DNA of 64,000 nucleotides from Mycolicibacterium monacense (lineage in GTDB: Bacteria; Actinomycetota; Actinomycetes; Mycobacteriales; Mycobacteriaceae). The translations under genes were made by a program, and so were the position numbers. Position 1 is the first letter of the stretch; the number at the start of each line of letters is the position of its first letter. Under the pieces are notes generated by a model. The model made no database searches, was not told the origin of the DNA, and worked only from the letters and a program-made list of their open reading frames with translations. The stretch covers positions 5,704,001-5,768,000 of the forward strand of contig NZ_AP022617.1 of NCBI RefSeq assembly GCF_010731575.1. Direction: 5' to 3'. This document shows positions 8,482 through 15,593 of the stretch, piece after piece.

Positions 8482-9267
8482 ATGGCGCTCGGGTTACTGA
8501 AGGACAAGGTCGTCGTCGTCAGCGGCGTCGGCCCGGCGCTCGGCACCACACTGGCCCGGCGCTGCGCGGAGGAGGGTGCCGACCTGGTGCTCGCCGCGCG
8601 CACGGTCGAACGCCTCGAGGACGTCGCCAAGCAGATCACCGATCTGGGGCGACGCGCGGTGTCGGTGGGCACGGACATCACCGACGAGGCGCAGGTGGCC
8701 AACCTGGTCGACCAGTCGCTCGAGGCCTACGGCAGGGTCGACGTGTTGATCAACAACGCCTTCAGGGTGCCGTCGATGAAGCCGTTCGCGAACACCACCT
8801 TCGAGCACATGCGCGACGCCATCGAGTTGACCGTGTTCGGCGCCCTGCGCATGGTCCAGGCCTTCACCCCGGCGCTGGCCGAAGCCAAGGGGTCCGTCGT
8901 CAACGTGAACTCGATGGTGGTGCGGCACTCCCAGGCCAAATACGGCGCCTACAAGATGGCCAAATCCGCGCTGCTGGCGATGTCACAGACGCTGGCCACC
9001 GAGCTCGGTGAACAAGGCATTCGAGTGAATTCGGTTGCCCCCGGATATATCTGGGGTGAAACCCTGAAGAGTTACTTCAATCACCAGGCGGGTAAGTACG
9101 GGACGACCGTCGAGGAGATCTACCAGGCGACCGCGGCGGCGTCCGACCTCAAGCGGTTGCCCACCGAGGACGAGGTGGCCTCGGCGATCCTGTTCATGGC
9201 CAGCGATCTGTCCAGCGGTATCACCGGGCAGACTCTGGATGTCAACTGCGGGGAGTACAAGGCATGA
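8482..9267 (+). CDS. Short-chain dehydrogenase/reductase (Rv3530c-like)
   Basis: Classical SDR of 261 residues. The N-terminal Rossmann turn is GVGPALG, a variant of TGxxxGxG with Ser before it; NNAF replaces NNAG; the catalytic triad is Ser in NVNSMVV with YGAYKMAK (Tyr and Lys four apart). The altered glycine motif still allows dinucleotide binding. It starts one base after the upstream stop, with an AGAATGGTGGG stretch as ribosome site, so it is co-expressed with the KstR-controlled Rv3531c-like gene. Probably oxidises or reduces a hydroxyl or keto group on a steroid intermediate; substrate unknown. Confidence 0.92.
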   Translation: MALGLLKDKVVVVSGVGPALGTTLARRCAEEGADLVLAARTVERLEDVAKQITDLGRRAVSVGTDITDEAQVANLVDQSLEAYGRVDVLINNAFRVPSMKPFANTTFEHMRDAIELTVFGALRMVQAFTPALAEAKGSVVNVNSMVVRHSQAKYGAYKMAKSALLAMSQTLATELGEQGIRVNSVAPGYIWGETLKSYFNHQAGKYGTTVEEIYQATAAASDLKRLPTEDEVASAILFMASDLSSGITGQTLDVNCGEYKA

Positions 9268-9341
9268 GTCCGAAGACGAGCGCGAGTGAGGATCGCAGCG
9301 AGGGACGAGCGAGGACCGGAGCGAGTGGGAGTCGAGCATGA
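9264..9341 (+). CDS. Possible 25-residue coupling ORF between SDR and sulfotransferase genes
   Basis: ATG 9264 overlaps the SDR stop (ATGA) and its TGA ends inside the sulfotransferase ATG (again ATGA), so ribosomes could pass through the spacer without a break. The spacer is built of degenerate GAGCGAG/GACGAGCGAG units, and the peptide is Ser/Arg/Gly/Ala-rich (MSPKTSASEDRSEGRARTGA...). It has no recognisable domain. It may exist only for translational coupling, or be chance. Confidence 0.3.
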   Translation: MSPKTSASEDRSEGRARTGASGSRA

Positions 9342-10489
9342 ATCGGAGCGGACGTACCGACGTGGGCACCGTCGAGGATCTGCACGCCTCGGCCGTGAAG
9401 GCCTGCGGTTTGGACGATTTCGGCTCCGATGACGACAACTACCGGGAGGCGCTCGACGTACTGCTCGAGTCCTACCGGCGTGACGCCGACCTGACCGAGT
9501 TCGGCAGCAAGATGCAGCGCTTCTTCGTCCGTAACGCGCTCGTTGCCCGTCTGGTCTCCGAGGCGGCGTTCAAGCAGTATCCCGAACACGCCGCCGTCGC
9601 GATCGAACGGCCGATCTTCGTCACCGGATTGCCGCGCACCGGCACGACGGCCGTGCACCGGCTGCTCGCCGCGGACCCGCGCCACCAGGGCCTGGAGTTG
9701 TGGCTGGCCGAGTTCCCACAACCCCGCCCACCGCGCGAGACATGGTCGGACAACCCCGTCTTCCGGCAACTTGACGCGCAGTTCACCAAGGCGCATGAGG
9801 AGAACCCGGACTACACGGGCCTGCACTTCATGACCGCCGACGAGGTGGAGGAGTGCTGGCAGCTGTTACGGCAGTCGCTGCACTCGGTGTCCTACGAGAC
9901 GCTGGCCCACGTGCCTACATACTCGCAGTGGCTGGCGCGTCAGGACTGGACCAAACCGTATCAGCGGCACCGCCGCAATCTGCAGCTCATCGGGCTCAAC
10001 GATCGCGAAAAGCGTTGGGTGCTCAAGAATCCCAGCCACCTGTTCGCGTTGGACGCGCTGTTCGCGACGTATCCGGACGCGCTCGTGGTGCAATGCCACC
10101 GGCCGGCCGAGACGATCATGGCATCGATGTGCTCACTCGCCCAGCACACCACCGAGGGCTGGTCGAACACGTTCGTCGGCGATGTCATCGGCGCCGACTC
10201 GATGGAGACGTGGTCGCGCGGTCTCGAACTGTTCAATGCCGAACGCGCCAAACATGATCCGGCGCAGTTCTACGATCTGGACTACTTCGCGCTGATCAAG
10301 GATCCGATCAGCGTCGTCGAGGACATCTACCGGACATTCGGCATCGAGTTCACCGACGGGGCCCGGGAGGCCATGGCCAGGACGCACGAGGAAAGCCAGC
10401 GGGGCCCTCGTGCACCCAAACACACCTACTCGCTGGCCGATTACGGTTTGACCGCCGAACAGGTCAAGGAGCGCTTCGCGGGTCTGTGA
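9338..10489 (+). CDS. Sulfotransferase family protein (Rv3529c-like)
   Basis: 383 residues with the PAPS 5'-phosphosulfate loop TGLPRTGTTAVHRLL near 97-111, and the second cofactor region around KRWVLKNPSHLFALDALFATYP. It belongs to the sulfotransferase_3-like group found in mycobacteria, which move sulfate from PAPS to hydroxyl groups of lipids or glycans; the acceptor here is unknown. It sits third in the KstR-controlled unit, separated from the SDR by a 70-nt repeat-rich spacer. In M. tuberculosis the same three genes occur in the same order (Rv3531c-Rv3529c). A terminator-like hairpin follows 17 nt after the stop. Confidence 0.88.
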   Translation: MNRSGRTDVGTVEDLHASAVKACGLDDFGSDDDNYREALDVLLESYRRDADLTEFGSKMQRFFVRNALVARLVSEAAFKQYPEHAAVAIERPIFVTGLPRTGTTAVHRLLAADPRHQGLELWLAEFPQPRPPRETWSDNPVFRQLDAQFTKAHEENPDYTGLHFMTADEVEECWQLLRQSLHSVSYETLAHVPTYSQWLARQDWTKPYQRHRRNLQLIGLNDREKRWVLKNPSHLFALDALFATYPDALVVQCHRPAETIMASMCSLAQHTTEGWSNTFVGDVIGADSMETWSRGLELFNAERAKHDPAQFYDLDYFALIKDPISVVEDIYRTFGIEFTDGAREAMARTHEESQRGPRAPKHTYSLADYGLTAEQVKERFAGL

Positions 10490-10506
10490 CCCGACGCTCG
10501 AATCAC

Positions 10507-10528
10507 GCCGCCGGCTGACGGCGGCTTT
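10507..10528 (+). terminator. Hairpin terminator after the sulfotransferase gene
   Basis: Stem GCCGCC / GGCGGC with a 7-nt loop, followed directly by TTT, starting 17 nt after the stop codon. It would separate the KstR-controlled operon from the polysaccharide operon downstream. Confidence 0.5.
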
Positions 10529-10729
10529 CGCCGGAGCGGTCATCTCCGACCGATCCATCACCGCGTGACCCGCCGGGTCGCGCGGTTTTCGGCGTTTCGG
10601 CATCGGACACCTCGTAACCGTCGTTTGCGTGCGGCTCTCTGGCAACGATCCTTGCCCAGTGGCCTTCGGTCCATGAACTACCACTACGACGTACTAAGAA
10701 TTTGCTGAATATGCACCAAGGGGGGTGTG

Positions 10730-10795
10730 ATGTACGCAACTGCAACCGGTTCTTGCGTCGCCAGTAGGCCTAGGAAGCGGAATAAGCGCAGGTAA
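10730..10795 (+). CDS. Possible 21-residue basic leader peptide
   Basis: ATG 10730 follows AAGGGGGGTG and runs 21 codons to TAA 10793-10795, where the stem of a 9-bp perfect hairpin begins. The peptide is basic at its end (RPRKRNKRR). A short ORF ending at a hairpin is the layout of attenuators, but no runs of one codon are present. It could equally be chance. Confidence 0.25.
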   Translation: MYATATGSCVASRPRKRNKRR

Positions 10796-10823
10796 GCGTG
10801 CTTATTGTCTGGTGAGCACGCTT
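10794..10823 (+). repeat. Perfect 9-bp inverted repeat in the operon leader
   Basis: AAGCGTGCT and AGCACGCTT are exact reverse complements separated by 12 nt (TATTGTCTGGTG). It lies about 60 bp upstream of the promoter candidate, so it is either a regulator binding site or, if transcription starts further upstream, an RNA hairpin. Confidence 0.5.
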
Positions 10824-10883
10824 CCGTGGGCCGTGATCGCTGACGTCGGTGTCAGTAGCGATTAGGAAGTCTTGGCGAATTGC

Positions 10884-10912
10884 TTGATTGCGCCATTGAC
10901 GGATGGTAGCGT
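10884..10912 (+). promoter_or_regulatory. Candidate sigma-A type promoter of the polysaccharide operon
   Basis: TTGATT (10884-10889), a 17-bp spacer and TAGCGT (10907-10912) fit mycobacterial -35 and TANNNT -10 elements. The start would be near 10919, giving a leader of about 90 nt before the 26-codon ORF. Based on pattern only. Confidence 0.35.
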
Positions 10913-11010
10913 CCCGTTTCGCACCGCCGACCGAAGTTTTCAGGAAATCGGAAAGCGTGTGCTCACCCCTGCAGCTCACGTCGGGTCGCAGGGTCAGGGG
11001 AGGGGGGCAC

Positions 11011-11091
11011 ATGGCACGGTCCGACTTCCTCTATCGCCGGGCCGGCGATTTCGCCGCCCGCGTCCACCGCTTCCCCGAAGGGACGTCATGA
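11011..11091 (+). CDS. 26-residue leader ORF coupled to the sugar dehydrogenase gene
   Basis: ATG 11011 has a very strong ribosome site (AGGGGAGGGGGG, 3-8 nt away) and encodes MARSDFLYRRAGDFAARVHR... ending in TGA that overlaps the dehydrogenase ATG (ATGA at 11088-11091). The peptide is short, basic and amphipathic, without a membrane span. The strong site plus the overlap suggest that translation of the operon begins here and re-initiates at the dehydrogenase start, which has its own GAAGGGA. A regulatory or purely coupling role are both possible. Confidence 0.45.
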   Translation: MARSDFLYRRAGDFAARVHRFPEGTS

Positions 11092-12398
11092 CCACGTTCT
11101 GCGAACCGACTGTCAGCGACCATCTCCGCAGTGACGTGGCGCAGCCACTACACGGCGTGGGCATCGTCGGACTCGGCTATGTCGGACTGCCCACCGCGCT
11201 CGCGATCGCCGAATCCGGTGTCGCCGTCCTCGGCTGCGACATCAGCGAGTCGCGGATCGCGGCGATCAAGGCCCAGCGGGTCGACCTCCTGGCCGGCGAC
11301 CTCATGAGCCTGAACCGCCTACTCGACACCGACCTGTTGACGCTGACCACCGAGGTCGCCGGACTCGCGGCGGTGGACACCGTCCTGATCTGTGTGCCGA
11401 CGCCGGTCGACACCCATCTGGTCCCCGATCTGACCGCGCTGCGCGCCGCATGCGCCACCGTCGTCGATGCGGCTCGGCCCGGGCAGACGATCGTGTTGAC
11501 CTCCACCACCTATTTGGGGTGCACCCGCGAACTGTTGGTCGAGCCCCTTGCGCGGCGCGGTCTGGTCGCCGGCCGTGACGTGTTCGTCGCCTTCAGCCCC
11601 GAGCGGATCGACCCCGGCTCACCGGCCCATGTCCCCGAGCGGACACCGCGCGTGGTCGGTGGTGTGACCGATGCGTGCGCCGTCCAGGCGACGCGGACGC
11701 TCGTCCGGTCCGCCGCATCTGTGCACCAGGTGTCCAGCCCCGAGGCCGCCGAGCTGACCAAGCTGCTCGAGAACACCTTTCGGGCCGTGAACATCGCGCT
11801 GGCCAACGAGTTCTCCGACGTCGCAAAGAACTTCGGCGTCGACGTCATGGAGGTGATCTCCGCGGCGGCGACCAAGCCCTACGGTTTCATGCCGTTCCGC
11901 CCCGGCCCGGGCGTCGGCGGACACTGCATCCCGTGCGATCCGCACTACCTGCTGTGGCAGCTGAAAGCCACCAGGCTGCCGTCACCCGTCACCGAAGCCG
12001 CCATGGCATCCATCGCCTCGCGTCCGCAGGCGGTGGTCAACCGGGCGCAGGAACTGCTCGCGGAGGAGGGTCGGCCGCTGGCCGGGTCGCGGATCCTCGT
12101 CGTCGGCGTCGCATACAAACCGGCCGTCGCCGACGTACGCGAGTCGCCCGCCCTGCACATCCTCGAAGAACTGCACCGCCGCGGCGCCGAGGTCGCCTTC
12201 ACCGACGCGATGGTGGAGAGCGTGTGGACCGAGTCCGGGCACCTCGCGCGGGAAACCGATCCGGCGCAGGGCGATTGGGATCTGGTCATCGCGCACACGC
12301 TGCACCCGGCGGCTGATCACACCTGGTTGTCCACGGTCCCCCTGCTGCTCGACGCCGCCTACGGCCTGCCCGACCTGCCTCAGCGGAGGGTGCTTTGA
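11088..12398 (+). CDS. UDP-sugar 6-dehydrogenase (UDP-GlcNAc/ManNAc dehydrogenase type)
   Basis: 436 residues. NAD-binding Rossmann motif GLGYVGLPTA at 27-36; central domain ELTKLLENTFRAVNIALANE carrying the conserved Lys and Asn; active-site loop GPGVGGHCIPCDPHYL with catalytic Cys near 280; C-terminal UDP-binding domain (GVAYKPAVADVRESPA). The GGHCIPxDPxYL form is typical of WbpA/WecC-like enzymes that oxidise UDP-N-acetylhexosamines, rather than the GYGGxCxPKD form of UDP-glucose dehydrogenases; substrate remains inferred. Start ATG 11088 follows GAAGGGA and overlaps the leader ORF stop. It would supply an acidic sugar nucleotide for the glycosyltransferase encoded next, with which it overlaps by 4 nt (TTGA). 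Confidence 0.9.
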   Translation: MTTFCEPTVSDHLRSDVAQPLHGVGIVGLGYVGLPTALAIAESGVAVLGCDISESRIAAIKAQRVDLLAGDLMSLNRLLDTDLLTLTTEVAGLAAVDTVLICVPTPVDTHLVPDLTALRAACATVVDAARPGQTIVLTSTTYLGCTRELLVEPLARRGLVAGRDVFVAFSPERIDPGSPAHVPERTPRVVGGVTDACAVQATRTLVRSAASVHQVSSPEAAELTKLLENTFRAVNIALANEFSDVAKNFGVDVMEVISAAATKPYGFMPFRPGPGVGGHCIPCDPHYLLWQLKATRLPSPVTEAAMASIASRPQAVVNRAQELLAEEGRPLAGSRILVVGVAYKPAVADVRESPALHILEELHRRGAEVAFTDAMVESVWTESGHLARETDPAQGDWDLVIAHTLHPAADHTWLSTVPLLLDAAYGLPDLPQRRVL

Positions 12399-13852
12399 GC
12401 ACGGTCGACACCTTGGCGCCACCGTCGGTGCGGGAGCCCCGGAGCCTCGCATTCGCCGGATGGCTCGACTCCAGACCGGCGGAGGTGCGTCGCGGACTGC
12501 GCAGGGTGCTGGTCCTGATCGGGCTGATGCCGCTGATCGTGCTGCTCGCCGTGCAGGCGCCGCTGTTATCGCACGGGGCGCTGCTGCTGGGATACGGGAT
12601 GCTCGTCCTGACCGCCACCGTCTCGATGATGTATCTCGGCTTCGCGCGCTACGAGGATCCCAGCGTCCACCCTTCGACGGATGCCGGTGCGCGTGACCGG
12701 TGCGACTTCCCCGCGCTGCCGCCCCTGCCGCGGGTGAGTCTGCTCGTCGCGGTCCGGGACGAGGTGGACGGTATCGAAGAGTGCGTCCGCACCATGGTCG
12801 GTTCGGCGTACCCCGACCTCGAAGTGATCGTCATCGACGACGCGTCGACCGACGGGACGCCCGACGTGCTCCGGCGGTTGGCCGCCGAACTCGATGTGAC
12901 CGTGATCTTCAAGGAGATCAACCAGGGCAAGAAACACGCCCTCACCGACGGGGTGCGCGTCGCCTCCGGTGAGGTTCTGGCATTCACCGACTCCGACTGC
13001 GTGCTCGCACCGGACGCCCTGTCGCGCTGCGTGCGCGCACTGGTCGAGAATCCGCGGCTGGGTGCGGTCAGCGGTCACGCACGCGCACTCAACGCCGCCG
13101 ACACCGTGCTGACCCGCGCCCAGGACACCTGGTACGACGGCCAGTTCAGGGTGGCCAAGGCCGCCGAGGCCACCTTCGGCAACGTCACCTGCGTCTCGGG
13201 GCCACTGGCCGTGTTCCGCCGCGACGCGATCGTCAACTACCTGCCGGCGTGGGCCAACGACACGTTCCTCGGCCGCGAATTCCGCTTCGCCACCGACCGG
13301 CAACTCACCGGATACGTGCTCGGCCAGGTGTGGAAGGGGCAGGCGCTCAAGCGCCGCTACGCGGACGATCCGCTGGTCGCCGATCACGACCATCCCGAAC
13401 GGCGTTGGCTGGTCGGCTATGTGCGCTCCGCGCACGTGTGGACGACGGTGCCCGCCCGGTTCCGGCCGTTCCTCAAACAGCAGGTGCGGTGGAAGAAGAG
13501 CTTCATCCGGAACCTGTGCTTCACCGGGTCGTTCATGTGGCGGCGCGGGTTCGGTGCGGCGGCCCTGTTCTACGGTCACGTCCTGTTCGTGGCGGTGGCG
13601 CCGTTGATGGCCGTGCGCCATCTGGTCTGGGCGCCGGCCAACGGACTGTATTTCCTCACGCTGCTCTACCTGTGCGGGGTGGTGACCAAAGGGTTCGCCT
13701 GGGCGCTCGCCTTCAAGATCTCCAACCCGGGCAACCCGCTGTGGCGTTACCGCCTGTTGATGGCGGTCCTCGGCTCGATGCTGTTGTCCTGGTTGCTGCC
13801 CTATTCGCTGGCCACCATCCGCAAGGGCACATGGGCGCGAGGTGCCCAATGA
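12395..13852 (+). CDS. Processive family-2 glycosyltransferase, hyaluronan/chitin-synthase-like membrane protein
   Basis: 485 residues. Two N-terminal membrane spans (about 38-86), a cytosolic GT-A domain with VSLLVAVRDE near 113, the nucleotide-sugar Asp pair in IDDASTDG near 147, the metal-binding DSD near 200, the acceptor/catalytic position ATDRQLTG near 302, and the polymerase signature QQVRW near 362 followed by KKSF, as in bacterial hyaluronan synthase; then three to four C-terminal spans. Processive enzymes of this type both build and export a polysaccharide. The usual acidic residue before DRxLT is Thr here (TDRQLT), worth noting. TTG 12395 has GCGGAGGG 5 nt upstream. Overlaps both neighbours by 4 nt. 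Confidence 0.9.
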   Translation: MSTVDTLAPPSVREPRSLAFAGWLDSRPAEVRRGLRRVLVLIGLMPLIVLLAVQAPLLSHGALLLGYGMLVLTATVSMMYLGFARYEDPSVHPSTDAGARDRCDFPALPPLPRVSLLVAVRDEVDGIEECVRTMVGSAYPDLEVIVIDDASTDGTPDVLRRLAAELDVTVIFKEINQGKKHALTDGVRVASGEVLAFTDSDCVLAPDALSRCVRALVENPRLGAVSGHARALNAADTVLTRAQDTWYDGQFRVAKAAEATFGNVTCVSGPLAVFRRDAIVNYLPAWANDTFLGREFRFATDRQLTGYVLGQVWKGQALKRRYADDPLVADHDHPERRWLVGYVRSAHVWTTVPARFRPFLKQQVRWKKSFIRNLCFTGSFMWRRGFGAAALFYGHVLFVAVAPLMAVRHLVWAPANGLYFLTLLYLCGVVTKGFAWALAFKISNPGNPLWRYRLLMAVLGSMLLSWLLPYSLATIRKGTWARGAQ

Positions 13853-13950
13853 GACTGCGCCGACTGCGCATCCGGCTCGTCGACCTGGTGTTCCTCGCCG
13901 CCGGCGCGCTGGTGTTCTTGATCGTCCTGACGAATGGAATGTTCTGGTGA
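13849..13950 (+). CDS. 33-residue single-span membrane protein of the polysaccharide operon
   Basis: Sequence begins with a very basic head (MRLRRLRIRLVD), then one hydrophobic span (LVFLAAGALVFLIVL) and a short tail ending in GMFW. Its ATG overlaps the glycosyltransferase stop (ATGA, 13849-13852) and its TGA overlaps the GTG of the deacetylase gene (GTGA, 13947-13950), so it is translated in lockstep with both. The head predicts a cytosolic N-terminus. By position it is comparable to the small accessory subunits of poly-N-acetylglucosamine synthases (IcaD, PgaD), though those are longer with two spans; no sequence kinship is claimed. It is short enough to be missed by standard gene finders. 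Confidence 0.7.
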   Translation: MRLRRLRIRLVDLVFLAAGALVFLIVLTNGMFW

Positions 13951-15593
13951 CCGCGACGTCGACGCCCCGCACCCCATGGCGGACCCGGATCGTGCGGGCT
14001 TCGGTTCGCGCCGCGTTCGCGCTCGTCGCCGCGGCGCTGCTGGCGGCGCCCTTCGGGCTGGCGTGGTATCTGCACGTGCGCGGACTGCAGGTGAGCGAGC
14101 AGTTCTACACGCCCGCTTCGTCACTCGCGGCCGACCAGGACGCGCTCGCAGAGACCCTGCGATCCGAACTGCCTGACCGCGCGGCCCCGGTCGTCCTCGC
14201 CTACCACGACATCCGGCCGATGACGGCGACGGAGGACCAGCCCGACCCCGCCGCGGATCCGCGACACCATCTCGTCGTCACGCCGGAGGCGTTCGATGCG
14301 CAGCTCACCGCGCTGCGGGCCGCGGGCTACACCTCCATCACGTCCGATCAGTACGTGGACTACCTGGCAGGTGGCGAGGTCCCGGAACGGTCGGTGCTCC
14401 TCACGTTCGACGACGGCACGCACGGACTGTGGACATACGCGGACAAGATCCTCGAGCGACACGGGATGCACGCGGTGTCGTTCCTCATCACCGGCAATGT
14501 CGGCGCGAAACGGCCGTATTACCTGTCGTGGCAGGAGATCGAGCGGATGGCCGACTCCGGCCGGTGGGACTTCCAGTCGCACACCCGGAAGATGCACGCC
14601 CGGCTGCCGATCGATGCCGCGGGCACCCTGGCATCCGAGATGACGCACCGCCGTTGGCTTTTCGAGAAGAACCGGTCAGAGACGCTCGACGAGTTCGAAG
14701 GCAAGATCAGAACCGACCTGCTGGCGTCGGTACAGGACATCGTCGACCACGGACTGCCGCGTCCGACACTGTTCGCCTTCCCGTTCTCCGACGGATACGA
14801 CGAAGACCGCGCCTCGAGCGACCCACAGGCTGCCGCGACCGCGCTGACGGTCGTCCGGGAGATCTTCGCGGGCGCGTTCAACAACGCACCCCCGCAGCCA
14901 CTGCCCGCCGGTGCCCGGGCCGCGGCGGTGGGAATGACGGGCCGCATCGAGCTGACCGTCGACTCCACCGTCGAGGGGTTGCTCGAGAGCGTCCGCGCGA
15001 AAACGCCTGTCGCCCCGGGCCATGCTGCACCGTCACGCCGCCCCGATCTGTGGACACGGCTGAGCGACGACACCAAGGCCCCATTGCGCATAGAGGGGAG
15101 GGACGTTCGCTTCGACGGGCCGGGCCGGTGGTCGGGTGCCGCGTACGGACGTGAGGCGACGGCGGACTGGGCGTCGTACACGGCGACGGTCACTGTGGGC
15201 GGGTTGGCGGCACGTGGTGTGGAGAACGGGGCGCTGATCGCCAGGGTCGGCACCGGCGAAGAGGTGTCGGTCCAGGTCAGCGCGGAGTACGCCCGGGTGT
15301 CGATCGGGCTCGGTCCGGCGTGGAAGGTGTTGCGTGACCTGCCGTTGCCGCCCGGTGACCGGCACACCGTCACCATGGAGGTGTCGCCGACGGCCATCGG
15401 CGTGGTCGTGGACGGCTCGGCCCGGATGTCGGTCCCGGCCGGCGGTGGGCCCGCCGAGTACGGCGGTATCGGGCTGAGCAGTTCGCGGACCACGGAGGCC
15501 GCACCGTGGCCGGTCTTCACCGACCTCTCGGTCACCCCGGGCCGGGACGTTCCGAATGTCAAAGCGGGGGTAGGGGTTCCGACCCGAAGCTGA
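13947..15593 (+). CDS. Membrane-anchored polysaccharide deacetylase with C-terminal lectin-like domain
   Basis: 548 residues from GTG 13947. N-terminal signal anchor at about 20-42; NodB-type deacetylase domain about 75-320, entered by PVVLAYHDIRP, with metal/acid motif LLTFDDG near 150-156 and the zinc-binding SHTRKMH near 211-217; then a beta-rich region about 375-540 (VDGSARMSVPAGG, YGGIGLSS, FTDLSVTPG) resembling a concanavalin/LamG-like fold. The domain order recalls IcaB/PgaB, which remove acetyl groups from exported poly-N-acetylglucosamine outside the membrane. Coupled by 4-nt overlap to the 33-residue protein. The last 35 nt overlap the end of the opposing lipoprotein gene. Confidence 0.88.
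   Translation: MTATSTPRTPWRTRIVRASVRAAFALVAAALLAAPFGLAWYLHVRGLQVSEQFYTPASSLAADQDALAETLRSELPDRAAPVVLAYHDIRPMTATEDQPDPAADPRHHLVVTPEAFDAQLTALRAAGYTSITSDQYVDYLAGGEVPERSVLLTFDDGTHGLWTYADKILERHGMHAVSFLITGNVGAKRPYYLSWQEIERMADSGRWDFQSHTRKMHARLPIDAAGTLASEMTHRRWLFEKNRSETLDEFEGKIRTDLLASVQDIVDHGLPRPTLFAFPFSDGYDEDRASSDPQAAATALTVVREIFAGAFNNAPPQPLPAGARAAAVGMTGRIELTVDSTVEGLLESVRAKTPVAPGHAAPSRRPDLWTRLSDDTKAPLRIEGRDVRFDGPGRWSGAAYGREATADWASYTATVTVGGLAARGVENGALIARVGTGEEVSVQVSAEYARVSIGLGPAWKVLRDLPLPPGDRHTVTMEVSPTAIGVVVDGSARMSVPAGGGPAEYGGIGLSSSRTTEAAPWPVFTDLSVTPGRDVPNVKAGVGVPTRS

Larger units (their letters stand above)
10529..11010 (+). other. Long leader/regulatory region of the polysaccharide operon
   Basis: About 480 nt without a convincing protein gene, with lower GC (patches such as 10690-10730 and 10860-10900) than its surroundings. 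It holds a 21-codon ORF at 10730-10795 (MYATATGSCVASRPRKRNKR-) with a strong GGGGGG-type ribosome site, a perfect 9-bp hairpin at 10794-10823, a promoter candidate at 10884-10912, and finally the coupled leader ORF at 11011. No KstR pattern was found here. The arrangement suggests regulation at the leader level that differs from the steroid genes on both sides. Confidence 0.45.
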
